A stretch of DNA of 64,000 bases, from NCBI GenBank assembly GCA_029237695.1, contig CM055274.1:68252828-68316827 (forward strand). The letters are read 5' to 3'. The notes below the pieces were generated by a model that saw nothing but the letters and a program-made list of their open reading frames with translations, did no database searches and was not told where the DNA came from. The position numbers and the translations under genes were made by a program. The stretch comes from Conchocele bisecta. Its lineage: Eukaryota; Mollusca; Bivalvia; Lucinida; Thyasiridae. Within the stretch, counting starts at the first letter, position 1; each line of letters begins with the position of its first letter. This document shows, piece after piece, positions 35,374 through 47,394 of the stretch.

Positions 35374-38300
35374 ATGTCTACTACGGTATGCATCTTTCCA
35401 AACTGCACGCAGGGGGACAGTTGTCTTATATCGTCAGTTCCACAGAGAATACGGACAATAATAGCGGCAAGTAAGTCGCGGGGTGGGGTGACACCCTTCA
35501 TTTAACTCTTGAAAATGAACTTGAGAACAATCCCGATTTGAACATAAAATGTCACAAATCGTGTGTAACTACGTCAAATCGTGTGTAACTTATCAGCAGG
35601 TCTAATAAGAGACATGGTCGCATGGAAGAGCGGTATCACAGCGCATCTCCTATCAGACGCAGACGGTCAGAGTTGCAATCATTTGAATTCAGAAGGCACT
35701 GTTTATTTTGCGGTGGTCCATGTGTGCCACGCGACAAAAAGAACCCATCGAGATGGAGAGAAGTAGTACAGTGCAGTACTACAGACATTCCCGGAGGGAT
35801 GTGCATGAAATCTAAGATTTTGCATGTTTGTGAGGACAGGGGCGATTCTCAGGCTGCTGATGTAAGAATAAGAATCCTTGGCGCATCATCCGATCTTTTC
35901 ACGCCGCAGATGCACAATATCACAGGGATTGTTATCTATTATTTATGCAGGAGAAAAATGTTAAGGCGGCACAATCTAACATGTATGCCAACCAAATTGC
36001 CGACAATGATGGAGTTTTTCTTCGTCTTGTGGAGATAATGAATGATGATCCAAGTCATATATGGACATCTGTTGAACTTCACAACCGGTATAATGAGTTG
36101 AGCATGGAAATTGATGCACTCAGTCGCAGGGAGATCATTACGAAACTATAGAACCACTTCGGCAACCGTTTGGTGAAACTCGATATTTGCGGTTGTGCAA
36201 GTCTATTCTGTTTCAAAGTTCACTTGCCTGGTAATCTTCGATTAGAGAAAGTGGATGACAATGAGGAGAAAGTTATGATGGCTAAACTTACAGATAAAAT
36301 CACTGCCGAATGTCGCGATTTGCCGCGAACACAAAACTATGACATCGGCATGTTCAGAAAATCAAAGACCATAGAAAACACAAGCTCCACACTTCTTTCG
36401 TTGATATCAGGCCTAGTTTCTAATGGCAAGGTAAGTAGAGCCTCTATTACCCTCGCGCAATCGATCCAAGCTCACATAACAAAGTCATACAATCAAACAA
36501 CGTTGGGCTTGGCCTTGAAAGTACACCATCAATTCTGATCTTAGGAACTGGTGTATTTATTGCACGAAATTGGGATCACAGTTACATATGACGAGGTTCT
36601 AAGATTCCGTACGTCGGCAGCAATATACACAGGTTCGCAGCCGTATACACTTAGAGGACTGAATGTAGACGACGGTGGAGAGTTGGCGTCCTGGATAGAC
36701 AACTATGATCTGAATATAGCCACACCAAATGGGTGTAGGGAAACTCATGCGTTGGTTGTAGAAGTCACGCAACAGCCTACCAATGCTGTTGATAAGGAGG
36801 AAGAAACTGATAGCAACACATCACACCCTGTCATACCAAGTGTCAGTTTGGCGGAAATGAGCAGCGCAAAGCTCAGTGAATTGTCGCCCATTGAAGTTCA
36901 AGATTACGACGGTCCTAAAAATCCACTTCCACCTGCCGTCAATGTGCACTCTGGTGTTCCATACAACGTTGTGACACAGAGAATGGATGATATTAGCTCA
37001 TCACTCAAAGCGGATTTGGACTGGCTCACAAACATAGCAGCACATGATGATGATACTGTGCCTGTTGAGTGGTCAGGCCACATGACACATTTGGCAAGAG
37101 AATGGATTTGTGGCAAAGGCCACCAAATACATGTATGGCCCACTGATTGACTCACCGCCCAGTCACCCAGACACAGTACTCACCAGTTTAGTTTATATAG
37201 AAGATGTTTTTAGATCGCATGGGCAGCAGTATGAATACCTGGTAGCAGACCTTCAATTGTTCAAAGTAGCCATTCAAATAAAATGGGCGAACCCGACACG
37301 GTGGAAGTATTTGTTGGTCAGACCTGGTGGAATGCACACATTGATGTCATTTCTTGGCTGCATTGGAACCCTGATGAAAGGTTCAGGATTGACCGAGATA
37401 TTGAATGTCGCATATAAAGGCATTAACTCCATGGTGCTCGGTAAAGCATGGCCTAAGGCTCTGAGAGGATTTCGTATGGTTGTTGTGGGACTTCTCAAAC
37501 GCAACATTCTCTCTGGTGCAAGGACAACAGAAGAAATGGATGATATGCTAGCTTCAGCTTGCTCATCAAGAACAGGTCAGCTTTGGGTGGATTGTTTTAT
37601 CTATCCCACAATCCTAGCACATCTGTTTGTTAGGGCTGAACGTGAAGGGAAGTATGCACTACACATGTATTGTATGAGTAGGATGCTTCCATATTTCTTC
37701 GCAGCTGGACACTGGAATTATGCCAGGTACATCACATGGCATCTAATGGAATTCATGAATTTGGTGGATGATAAAGCATTGGAGATGTTTTATGAAGGCC
37801 GGCATGTGTGCCGACATAGGTCTGGGGCATGGAATGGTGTGTTCTCAGACCAGTTTGGGGAACAAACGTACATTAGGTACGGAAAGGCAAAGGGTGGTCT
37901 AGTTGTAATGTCACTCTCTCCTGACCAGGTGGCGAGATGGGTTCTTTCTTACCACATTTGCAACTCTGTGTCCCTGACTATGGATGACATGTTTCATGAC
38001 CGAGATGACGACGAGTACGATCCTACGACAGACAAACACAAGGAAGAGGGGCTACACAGAAGGAAACTTGATGAGATTGACCGGCATAAAATACAGCAGG
38101 AATTGTCGAAATACCCCTATCCATTAGAACAACATGACACGGACGTACTGGTGAACATCGTAAATGGACAAGTTGCCGATGAAAAGGTGAATGTTCACTC
38201 AGCTGTAGCCATTGGTGAATCAATGGCAGCCGATTTCAAATCACACATACCCTCTGGATTTTACAATGTCATTCATTCCAAGGTAGTAACGATGGAAACC

Positions 38301-39725
38301 ATGAAGAAAGGGGTGAAACTTGCAGATAGAACCATATACGACATGGAAAAGCTGTACGCACGACTACTTGTAATTTCCCAGAGAAGAGACATTTCCTTGG
38401 AGACATTGATGTGTTACGAGCTTGCACCTCTTCCCCCAGCTCTATTTGATGAGTTTGGAAGCATGCGAAAGAGTTCTAAGTCCCAACTTTTGCACAGACT
38501 AGCAGTTTGGGGGGGAGGAAACCACTGACCCTGACGCAGAAGTAGTAGATGGGAATGAAATGCTGTATCACGTCACCTGGCCGAAAACGGGAACAGTTAG
38601 ACATCTTGTGCAAAACTTTACACGAGCAGTAGAAAAGCGATGCGCCGTTGTTGTTTTCGACAGATATATAGAAGGCTCAATAAAAACGCACGAGCGCTTT
38701 AGAAGAACTGGTTCCACTGTGTGTCGAACAGTAAATCTCGCTCTAGAGACGGTCTTGCCAAACAGAGAGACAATAATGAAGAGCTCTCACAACAAGAAAG
38801 AGTTGATAAAAGTGATATGTGCGGAAAACAGTGCTACAAATGTGACCATGGTCGGGGAAGACACGACACTGTACACGCACGAAGAAGCTGATTGTATCAT
38901 AATCAGATGTGTGAAGTCTCTCGTTCAGGAACAGCAGTGCCAACACATTCATGTCATCTCAGATGATACCGATATATTTGCACTGTTGGTGTACTTTTGC
39001 TGGAAGTGGCAGACTCCTGTTCAAATCTGCATGAAGAAGTCGGATGGACGAGTGGTTGACATCAATGCCACGGCTGCAAAGCTTGGACCGAAAGCATCTC
39101 AACTGCTAGCCGTTCATGCGACACAGTCAGCTACATGTTCGGTAAAGGGAAGGCATCTGCCGTCACGTCAATGATAAAACATGATGTTTCCCTGGATTTG
39201 CTTGGCGAGATAGACGCACCACTTGATGAAGTGACAGCTGCTGGGGGTACGTTTGTGGGCTTGTTGTACAAAGCCAAAGACACTTCATCATCAATGAATC
39301 AGCTTCGGCATTCTATATTCACAAGCAAAATAGCCACTCCAAAGATTAAGAGTCTGCCACCAACCGATTCCGCGTTTAACGAACATGTGAAGCGTGCTCA
39401 CTTACAGACAATGCTTTGGAAGGCATCGGATAAGTGCTCACCACCCGATGTGAACATATCAGACTTTGGGTGGGACATAGTTGGCAATATACCCACGCCA
39501 CGTACTGGCGTGTCTGGTGTGGCACCGTCAGAACTGATGCGTGTTGTGGCGTGCGGATGTAGTGCACAAACCGCTTGTTCCAGGCATACATGTTCATGTC
39601 ATGGAGCAGCACTATCATGCACGTCATTCTGTAAATGTATCTCCCTTGGAATGTGTAACAACCCACACACCAAACCAGAAGAGACCGACACCGACGACGA
39701 AAATGATGAAGGTCGTGATGAGTAA
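35374..39725 (+). pseudogene. Element A transposase-like protein (Zn motifs, PIN/XPG-like, CXC), broken
   Basis: Remnant of a ~1,430-codon gene. The likely start is the ATG at 35374 (MSTTVCIFPNC). Cys/His motifs follow: CHKSC (about 35540), CLFCGGPC (about 35706) and YHRDC (about 35918). The middle part holds ATKYMYGPLIDSPPSHPDT (about 37120), PGGMHTLMSFLGCIG (about 37326) and FFAAGHWNYAR (about 37695). A PIN/XPG-like acidic pair, HEEAD (about 38880) and SDDTD (about 38960), comes next, then CDTVSYMFGKGK (about 39118). The C-terminal cysteine cluster (39552-39660) follows CXCX5CX4CXCX6CX3CXCX5C, close to the tesmin/TSO1 CXC pattern, with an acidic tail. Lesions are frameshifts near 35490, 35900, 37110, 38509-38515 (G7 run) and 39118, and stops at 35586, 36149, 36536 and 36542. 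A 20-bp duplication at about 35553-35592 causes part of this. AATAAA overlaps the stop region at 39724. Presumed to mobilise the element; activity is not possible as read. Confidence 0.85.
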
Positions 39726-39867
39726 TAAAGTCAGTGGCTTATCATGTAATGTGTAAAGTGGTTAGTAATAGCGAACATGGCAAATTAGTTGTAGTTTCAG
39801 GTTTTTTTTCAGTATTCATTTAATTGACAGGAACATGCAAGATGCATAATTGTTGCACGCCATCTTG

Positions 39868-40148
39868 AATTTATATGTGGTAAATACATTTATTGTTGTT
39901 TTGAATAGCCCAGCACCGTTTTCGAACTAAAAATATGAAAAGAAAAATATTTTCTACAAATAAGAAATTCTGCCGAAATTGGCGGCCATCTTGGACGCCA
40001 TCTTGAATTTATATATGGAAAATGAATTGATTGCTTTTCTAAATAGCTCAGCACCGTGTTTAAATGAATTGTGAACGTTTTGCGGAAGAAAATAGTGTCT
40101 TTTCCGCAAATATAGAATTATTAGGAAAATGGCGGCCATCTTGGACGC
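39868..40148. repeat. Two ~140-bp repeats with GGCGGCCATCTTGG inside element A
   Basis: Each unit runs GCCATCTTGAATTTATAT...AATAGC.CAGCACCGT...TGGCGGCCATCTTGGAC. The motif matches the spacer repeats at 3703-4040 and in the 10.6-16.8 kb arms, so it may be a subterminal feature of this transposon class. Confidence 0.7.
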
Positions 40149-40165
40149 CATCTTGAATTTTAAGA

Positions 40166-40290
40166 AATGCTCAAGGATGACAAAGTGTCATCCGACGGAT
40201 TTCGAATAAGTACATCGTCAGGGACAATAATTCATCAAAAAACGTTAGTAGTACCTTAGTGCAAGGTTCAACCCCATAACGTCCCGACTA
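40166..40290. repeat. Element A right terminal inverted repeat
   Basis: Inverse of the left repeat, ending CGTCCCGACTA, followed by the CTG duplication. Confidence 0.9.
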
Positions 40291-40388
40291 CTGTGTAGAA
40301 TCACAATATCGGCTATCGCCTCGGGTGAACATACCTCCAGACGGGCAATATTACACCATATAGCCTGTGTAGAATCACAATAATTTAT

Positions 40389-40627
40389 ATTAGACCGCTA
40401 TCTTATTTTTTTGTCGTCTGCTGTTTATTTTCTATTTTACATTTTCTTCATCAAAAACATGCTTTGACAGCACTTTAGAATAATTTACGACATGCTTTGG
40501 CAGCACTTCAGAATCATTTCTATTAGAAATGATTCTGAAGTGCTGTCAAACAATGTTTTTATTGAGAAATAAGGCAAGATATAAAAGCAACAGCAGACGA
40601 CAATTGTTGTGCGTAGCGGTCTAAGAG
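40389..40627. mobile_element. TTAA-type hairpin MITE, copy a
   Basis: The right end TAGCGGTCTAAGAG is followed by TTAA (40628). The left end TTAGACCGCTATC is inverse but its outer bases are degraded. The core GAATCATTTCTATTAGAAATGATTC is a hairpin (seen as AATCATTTCT / AGAAATGATT). Both halves carry the family word GTCGTCTGCTG. Confidence 0.75.
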
Positions 40628-40759
40628 TTAAATATGCAAATGAGATCACTGCAGAAAACATGCTGGATGATCAATACAGCTTCACTTCATGACTTCTTGC
40701 TTATGTAATAAATATATTTGTAATCTTAACATTTGTGATGATTTAATGATATGTATTGA

Positions 40760-40961
40760 CCCTTACTACGCTGGAGATGGAAAATGTTGTCTGCTGTTTT
40801 TCATGTTTGCCTTAATTCTTAACAAAAAATCTGTTTTGACAGCACATGAGAATCATCTCCAGTGGAGATGATTCTCATGCGCTATCAAAGCAGGCTTTTG
40901 TCAAGAAATATTGAAAATAAAACTTTTCCGGCAGACGACAAATAATTCAGAGTAGTAATGG
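40760..40961. mobile_element. TTAA-type hairpin MITE, copy b
   Basis: CCCTTACTACG and its inverse ...AGTAGTAATGG lie between TTGA (40756) and TTAA (40962). The centre is a perfect hairpin, GAGAATCATCTCC / GGAGATGATTCTC. It carries TGTCTGCTG and GCAGACGACA. Confidence 0.75.
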
Positions 40962-41276
40962 TTAAACTTGTGACTGCTGATTTTATAGAAACTCGGCATG
41001 TGAGATTACTTGTTGCTGAACAGAAATGATAATCCTATCATTGAATCAATCATTCAGAAACGTCCCAGAAATACTGTTTGTCAGTTGGTGGCCCAGATTG
41101 GCTTGCTTGTCTGATTCATGTCTATATAATGGAATGGTAAACAGGATTCCGGCCATTGTTTGTATACGCTGATAGACCAATTATTGATCATCAAGTGAAA
41201 AATGGAGGTGAAATGTGTTCACCTACAAGGTCAATGTTGTTTACTGAAGATGACCATGTCCTGCATGGTGACTACA

Positions 41277-41315
41277 TTGGAGAAATGGCTTTATATAGGC
41301 CATTTCTCCAATCGC
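41277..41315. repeat. Short hairpin with MITE end sequence
   Basis: TTGGAGAAATGGC and GCCATTTCTCCAA are inverse arms around TTTATATAG. It probably derives from the ACTGGAGAAATGG end of the common MITE family. Confidence 0.6.
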
Positions 41316-41445
41316 ATATCAAAGGGCATTACTAGTTTGACCAATGTTACGCAATTTTCACCTTCAAACATTCCCACTGTGTCCATCCATCCCTCTGTCT
41401 TATGAGGTAACAAGTTTTGTATTTACCCAATACATGTATGTACTG

Positions 41446-41632
41446 TAGTGTCGGGGCTGGGGGTGATTTCGTGTACATTTTTCTTTTAGAGCAAAACCTT
41501 GTTTTATCTTATTCTACATGACAAGACATTACAAAAAAGTTTGGGTGACAAGCCCAACTCAGGTACGTTTTCTCTGTATAGTGCGTTTAGTCCGGCAGCC
41601 GAGCGATAACATTACTAAAATGACGATATTGG
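41446..41632. repeat. Element B left terminal inverted repeat
   Basis: Pairs with 47395-47574. Long identical stretches include TTTTTCTTTTAGAGCAAAAC, AGTTTGGGTGACAAGCCCAA and TTAGTCCGGCAGCC. Confidence 0.92.
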
Positions 41633-42059
41633 TCTTTCATAGAATATTTATTTACTATCCGTTCAAAATGAATTAATTTTGAGTTGTTTCAATCGTCCGA
41701 GTGTTGCTAACAATGTGTTGGCACAAAATGTTACCAAAACAATTGATTGTCGGAACGCAGTGACCATATTTTGCTCCAATTTAGCCCCCAAAATAGCAAA
41801 AAAAAACCTGCTTTTCGCCTTAAAGTTGGCTCAAGCTTAAATATATCACACTAAAAGAATCTTATATAGAGTTAATAAAATTAGCAACACATTTTCTAAT
41901 TATTTTTTTAGAGGAAGCCCACAATGATGTATGGTACACACTGGCCAAAACCACCTCTAAATAATTGATTTTTAACATATTTATGAGAAATTACGATATC
42001 GTTTAAACTGAATGATAAACAATTAATAGCTATTCATTTTATCCTGCTGTATGGTTGTA

Positions 42060-43054
42060 CACTGCAGCTCCATTATAACGCGATCGCGTATAGCGCGATC
42101 TCCATTAGAACGCGGGTCTCTCGTGGATCCCAAATTTTTTTTTTAAAAAATCGTCGGACGTCGTAGTCATCGTGTAATTAGTTGATTCGTGATTTCTGTA
42201 AGTTTATTCAAACAACGAAGTTCAAAGTCCATGAAAAGATTATTATTAATATGTTAGCAATACCACCAATGTAGCGCCTGATCAGAAGCTACACTGGTCA
42301 CAAATCCCATGAGCACCATTTCTCCAGTCACGTAAATGTACCGCTTTTTGTCACCAAGTAATGTCTATGTATCTGTGTTAACACATAATTGTCGCTAATA
42401 AATGGTTGCGTGTTCGATCGCCTTTCTTTTTCTTTACTCACAGGTGTAATATTTAGCGTTCTATAAATAGACTGGTGTTTCAGCATTATCTGGGTATGGG
42501 ATCATGTGGTCTATTGTTTACACTGCAGCCCACGGCAATCTCGCTTAAATCGTAAATTTCATTCATCAATATGACTGTTGCAGCGTAAACAATAGATCAC
42601 GTGACCCCACATCTTGAGATTATGCACGTATCAACAGCTAATCGTCCACATGAATAGGCAGGACACGTGACCATAGGCATTATTTATTATCAATTAATCC
42701 TTTTAAGCGTCTGTTGATCGCTAGTAGTATACATTGTAATAAGCGTCTGTCTATCGCGAGCACTATACAACGTAATAAGCATGATTTTATAAATAACTCA
42801 TATGTTTAATACATTAATACAAGTTTGTATGTCATAGGCATTATTAATAATTACTTCTGTTCAAATGACATGATTTTATATGGGTCCGTTGCTAATGGAA
42901 TTCCCGCAATAGTTGGTAACCGAAATGCGGATGATACCAGTAACCCGTGCAGTACCAGTACCCGTGCATGTCCCGAAATTTTATATCGCGGTCGGATTCG
43001 ATCGTGGTTTGAAATCTTGGACCCCGACCATCGCGTTATAATGGAGCTGCAGTG
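42060..43054. mobile_element. Tigger/pogo-like non-autonomous element with TA duplication
   Basis: The ends CACTGCAGCTCCATTATAAC and its inverse ending GGAGCTGCAGTG are flanked by TA at 42058-42059 and 43055-43056. The inner GGATCCCA.../...GGACCCCGACC parts are also partly inverse. Inverted ends containing ATTATAACGCG are reminiscent of Tigger elements. A second, inner inverted pair (TCTATTGTTTACACTGCAG / CTG.TGCAGCGTAAACAATAGA) lies at 42512-42598. Non-coding. Confidence 0.7.
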
Positions 43055-43289
43055 TATAGACAAGAATATAAGTAACAACAATATTTTTTTGAAATTGACC
43101 TAATTGACATATTATCAAGATGGCTGCCAAAGTGATGGATAAAAAAAAAAGCAAACACGTTACCAGAACAAGACATTGAACAATGCCATGAACGAGGCAT
43201 GTACACAGCCACATCCCAACTTTAGACACCCATTTACATAACTCTGCAGCTTTCAAATGGAATGACAGTATTCTATTTCTTTTGTGAAG

Positions 43290-45090
43290 GCCATTACATT
43301 CCCTCTATTGAAGGCCTACAGTTTCTTGCTGAATGATTCAAGCGTCTTCTCTACAAGGAGTTTTTTTTGTGCAGAGAACGACATAAAGCCATATGCACCA
43401 GCTCTCGCTTTCCTGGAAAAGCTCAAGTCCAGCGTTTCAAAGAACGACATCAACGATAGTCAGAAGTGCATGGTCGATTGTTGGTGAGAGATCTGGACAG
43501 CTTCTTCGAAAGGTCCACAGTAAATGAGAACTTCGAATTCTGGACACTATTTCTTTGTATGATGGATGTGGTACGATCTGTTGAGAGCTGATCACGAGGG
43601 TTATGTGAGCTCCTTCTTGATGCCATCGAACGTGCTATGTAAGTATCTGTTCGCTGCATTTGATTCCACCAATTACCTGCGAGGTTGCGCTCTCTACATG
43701 CAATACATATTGAAACTGCATGCAATTTCATCATCAGTCTGTCAACTTCTCAAATGTGAACTTTTGTATCAAGGACAAGCCTGGTCACTTCACAGCTTTG
43801 GTGGTGACCAGAAATTAGAACAGAGCATCAACCTCTCCTCCAAGTGTAGTAATGGAGTTATCAGACCAAGCAGAAGCAGTATGTGGCTCAGTGGAACTTG
43901 ATCTACCACGCACTGATGGTAGGGAAGAATCATCATCTTGAATACACTGGTGTTATGGAGAACACACATGAATCAAGTGTGAACCATCACGAGTCGTAGG
44001 CAAAAGCCATGACAAACAGAAAGGAGAACCAAATTTAAGAAATGATCACATTTATCGAGGAGAAGGGATCTCCCTTGTCAACCAAGGCTTCCACAACCCT
44101 GCAAAACATTGTGACATAGGAGATTATGCCGCCGGATATCAGAAATGCCGCATCAAATGCCTTCGCGAAAGGGGAGGAGAAATCACATTTCGGCTCAATA
44201 GGTTTGTGCAGAAACCACAAGGCTATGTGAAAGCATTCATCGACTGAATCTAAAATCAATGAACACTATCGGACATAAACCACGGAAGACCATCAAGAAA
44301 GCAGTAAAGGAGCTAAGTTTTGAAGAGAAAGCGATTTAAATTGCTCGTGATCGTGGCATCACCACCAAGGAGAGTATGATGTGGCGTTGTCCCCTTGCTT
44401 TTCACTGATGGCGGTATGATGACCAACCCAGACAATAGCCAACTGCTCAAAGAATTGGAGACTTGTTTCAAACTTGAGGATTGTCAATATGCATTTGTCA
44501 TAGATACCATGGCCACGGTACGCACGGTGCATGCGACTGGACTCTCTACCCTCCAGGACATTTTTATCAGCTTTCACATCCTTGACAGACATTTACCATG
44601 AGTTTGGGTGCTGGGACTATGTGTTCGATATGTACCCGGATGATCCCTCCATATAAAGGACAGCGAGAGAATGCGGCGTACTGATACTGTACCAATTGAG
44701 CTTAGTTCCATTGAGCCATCGACACCTCTACCAACAGAGTTGGACAACTTCTGGTCGTCAAACATTGACACGCTTCTTCTGGAGAAACTCATGTATTCAC
44801 ATATTCACATATCAATGTCGAGTATTACTTAGTGAAGGTGCTGAGAAGAGGAAGCGATACTACAACTTTTACTTATCTGAGGGCAGAGATATTCCATTTT
44901 AGCAAATGCATCTCCCTCCACAACCTGCCACCGACAAGCCAGTGCCTGCTTCCTCATATCCAGCGCGTTCTGTAACGCATATACAACGATGCATGTCTTG
45001 GAGAACCAAATGAACACTGACATCGTCGAGTCACAGATGCCTGAACAGTGGGTTTACAAGCAGGATCAATGTCAGTTACTACCTAGAACA
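43290..45090 (+). pseudogene. Element B transposase-like gene, heavily decayed
   Basis: A series of short frames that together follow the order of the element A protein. LLRADHEG...LCKYLFAAFDSTNYLRG (about 43577-43690) parallels VRAEREG...LPYFFAAGHWNYARY of A. GGDQKLEQSINLSSKCS (about 43800) follows. Further on are WDYVFDMYPDD (about 44610) and SIKDSERMRR (about 44645), the last shared with lineage C and with SIKTHERFRR in A. There are many stops and shifts, and the nuclease and CXC regions are absent or unrecognisable. The most 5' piece also exists at 25954-26049. This is a relic of a related but distinct lineage. Confidence 0.7.
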
Positions 45091-45341
45091 CCATGAAAAG
45101 CTCTCAAGACTCATTTGTCGGTATTCTGTTCATGTGATAAGTGAGCCAGGTCCACTTGCCCGTGTATAACGGCTCTGGTCAAATGTGTAAAATTTTCTCA
45201 CTGCAAGAAAACCTCACCACCTGTTTGTAAATACCCGCTTAGTGCAGTTTGTTCTACATGTTACTTACGGGGCGGTGCCATTTGATCTCTGCAGTTAATG
45301 CCATCTTCATCACGAAGCTTCACTGTCATCAAATATAAAAA

Positions 45342-46605
45342 CTAGAAAAAGTCGATGGCGCGCCATCGCAATATACCCACTTTCCCCAAATGCTAAGTCC
45401 GAAAGGGGGAGGTAATCCATGATGGAGGGTCGGATAAAAAATCCGAATTCACTTTGCGCATCAGCACATCAAAACGAAGCTACGAACCAAATATCAGACG
45501 CGTAGGTATTAAGGTGAAAAAGTTTTTCGAGTTACAAGGAAAAAATGGGAAATTCTGAGTCCGAAAGGGGGAGATAATCCATGATGGAGGGTCGGATGAA
45601 AAATCCGAATTCACTTTGCGCATGTGCACATGATAACGAAGCTACATAGCAAATATGAGGCGCGTAGGTATGAAGGTGAAAAAGTTTTTCGAGTTACAAG
45701 GAAAAAATGGGAAATTCTGAGTCGGAAAGGGGGTGGTAATCGATGATGGAGGGTCGGATGAAAAATGGGAATTCACTTTGCGCACTGCACATGATAACGA
45801 ATAACGAAGGTACATACTAAATATCAGGCGCATAGGTATGAAGGTGAAAAAGTTTTTCGAGTTACAAGGAAAAAATGGGAAATTCTGAGTCCGAAAGGGG
45901 GAGATAATCCATGATGGAGGGTCGGATGAAAAATCCGAATTCACTTTGCGCATCTGCACATGATAACGAAGCTACATAGCCAATATGAGGCGCGTAGGTA
46001 TGAAGGTGAAAAAGTTTTTCGAGTTACAAGGAAAAAATGGGAAATTCTGAGTCCGAAAGGGGGAGATAATCCATGATGGAGGGTCGGATGAAAAATCCGA
46101 ATTCACTTTGCGCATCTGCACATGATAACGAAGCTACATACCAAATATCAGGCGCGTAGGTATGAAGGTAAAAAAGTTTTTCGAGTTACAAGGAAAAAAT
46201 GGGAAATTCTGAGTCCGAAAGGAGGAGATAATCCATGATGGAGGGTCGGATGAAAAATCCGAATTCACTTTGCGCATCTGCACATGATAACGAAGCTACA
46301 TACCAAATATCAGGCGCGTAGGTATGAAGGTGAAAAAGTTTTTCGAGTTACAAGTAAAAAATGGGAAATTCTGAGTCCGAAAGGGGGAGATAATCCATGA
46401 TGGAGGGTCGGATCAAAAATCCAAATTCACTTTGCGCATCTGCACATGATAACGAAGCTACATACCAAATATCAGGCGCGTAGGTATGAAGGTGAAAAGT
46501 TTTTCGAGTTACAAGAAACGTGACGGACGTACGGACGGACGGACGGACGGACACCCGTGACGAAAACAATATACCCATTTTTTTTTCCAAAAAAAGTGGG
46601 TATAA
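45342..46605 (-). mobile_element. HINE of a second family with seven ~161-bp units, nested in element B
   Basis: Read on the minus strand, it starts TTATACCCACTTTTTTTGG and ends AAAGTGGGTATATTGCGATG, then the hairpin CGATGGCGCGCCATCG and CTAG before T. TATACCCACTTT and AAAGTGGGTATA are exact inverses, the asymmetric terminal repeat. About seven tandem units carry GTCCGAAAGGGGGAGATAAT, GAATTCACTTTGCGCAT and AAGTTTTTCGAGTTACAAG. A GGACGGAC microsatellite lies at 46515-46552. A relative in the opposite orientation is at 61608. Confidence 0.85.
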
Positions 46606-47394
46606 CAAGTACATCATAGCGTACACTCTATATATGTATAAACCGCTGCTCAACGTACATTAATTTTGTGCTATATCCAGATATACAATGACATGTTCAA
46701 GAAATGACCCAGATGATGCATGCACATTTGTATTATCCATGTCAGTTGAAAGGATGTATCATATATGTAGCTATAATTGTTCTTGAAGATGTACATGGTT
46801 AATTCCTATCATGATATTCAATGTTTGCATTTGCCTGTGGACAGCACATACTCTAGTCGGCACTTTGGTTTGTGTACTTGCATCCATATTTAATTAATGT
46901 TAAAGTTGTATCAAGTAACTGCGTGGAAGTACATTGTATCAGAACTTGGTATATATCTAGTCACAGTTATCTAGTATTGTTATACATCTGTACATGTATG
47001 TGTACAATACATGACTTACTTGGTGGAAACATCAAAAGTTGGTACATGTGCATCTAGTCACGTCAATATAGTATTGTTATATACATGTATGTACGTAACA
47101 TTCTGCGAGTTAAAATCTTTCCTTTATATGTGGGTTGGTGCCATCCTTAACATTGATTTAGTGTGGTGTCCTCAAACTTGGGCATTCTTTAAGAAAAGAA
47201 CCGTTTTTTTTGTTTTGCTTTTTTTTTCTTGCTAAAATTAAGTAATATATGATCTGGATATGCTAGCAACCATACTTTATGGAATGGTATCATATTAAAA
47301 TGTTGTTATGAACACCCTTGTACTTGTAATAAAACAAAACTAATAATTTTGAGTAAATACTAATGATTTATTTTATGAAATATCCATACAGTGA

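Larger units (their letters stand above)
34503..40290 (+). mobile_element. Element A: TIR transposon, Academ-like, complete ends
   Basis: 5,788-bp element. The ends TAGTCGAGACG and CGTCCCGACTA are inverse, and the similarity continues for 125-135 bp inward (entries for each end). CTG is duplicated at 34500-34502 and 40291-40293. The unoccupied sequence CATATAGCCTGTGTAGAATC survives at 34420-34440 and 40370-40380, confirming both borders. It carries one long broken gene (35374-39725). Short direct repeats around TATAAAATCAC.GCGTTGTT lie at about 35000-35107. A 3-bp duplication plus an XPG/PIN-like nuclease region fits the Academ superfamily best. This is inference. Confidence 0.9.
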
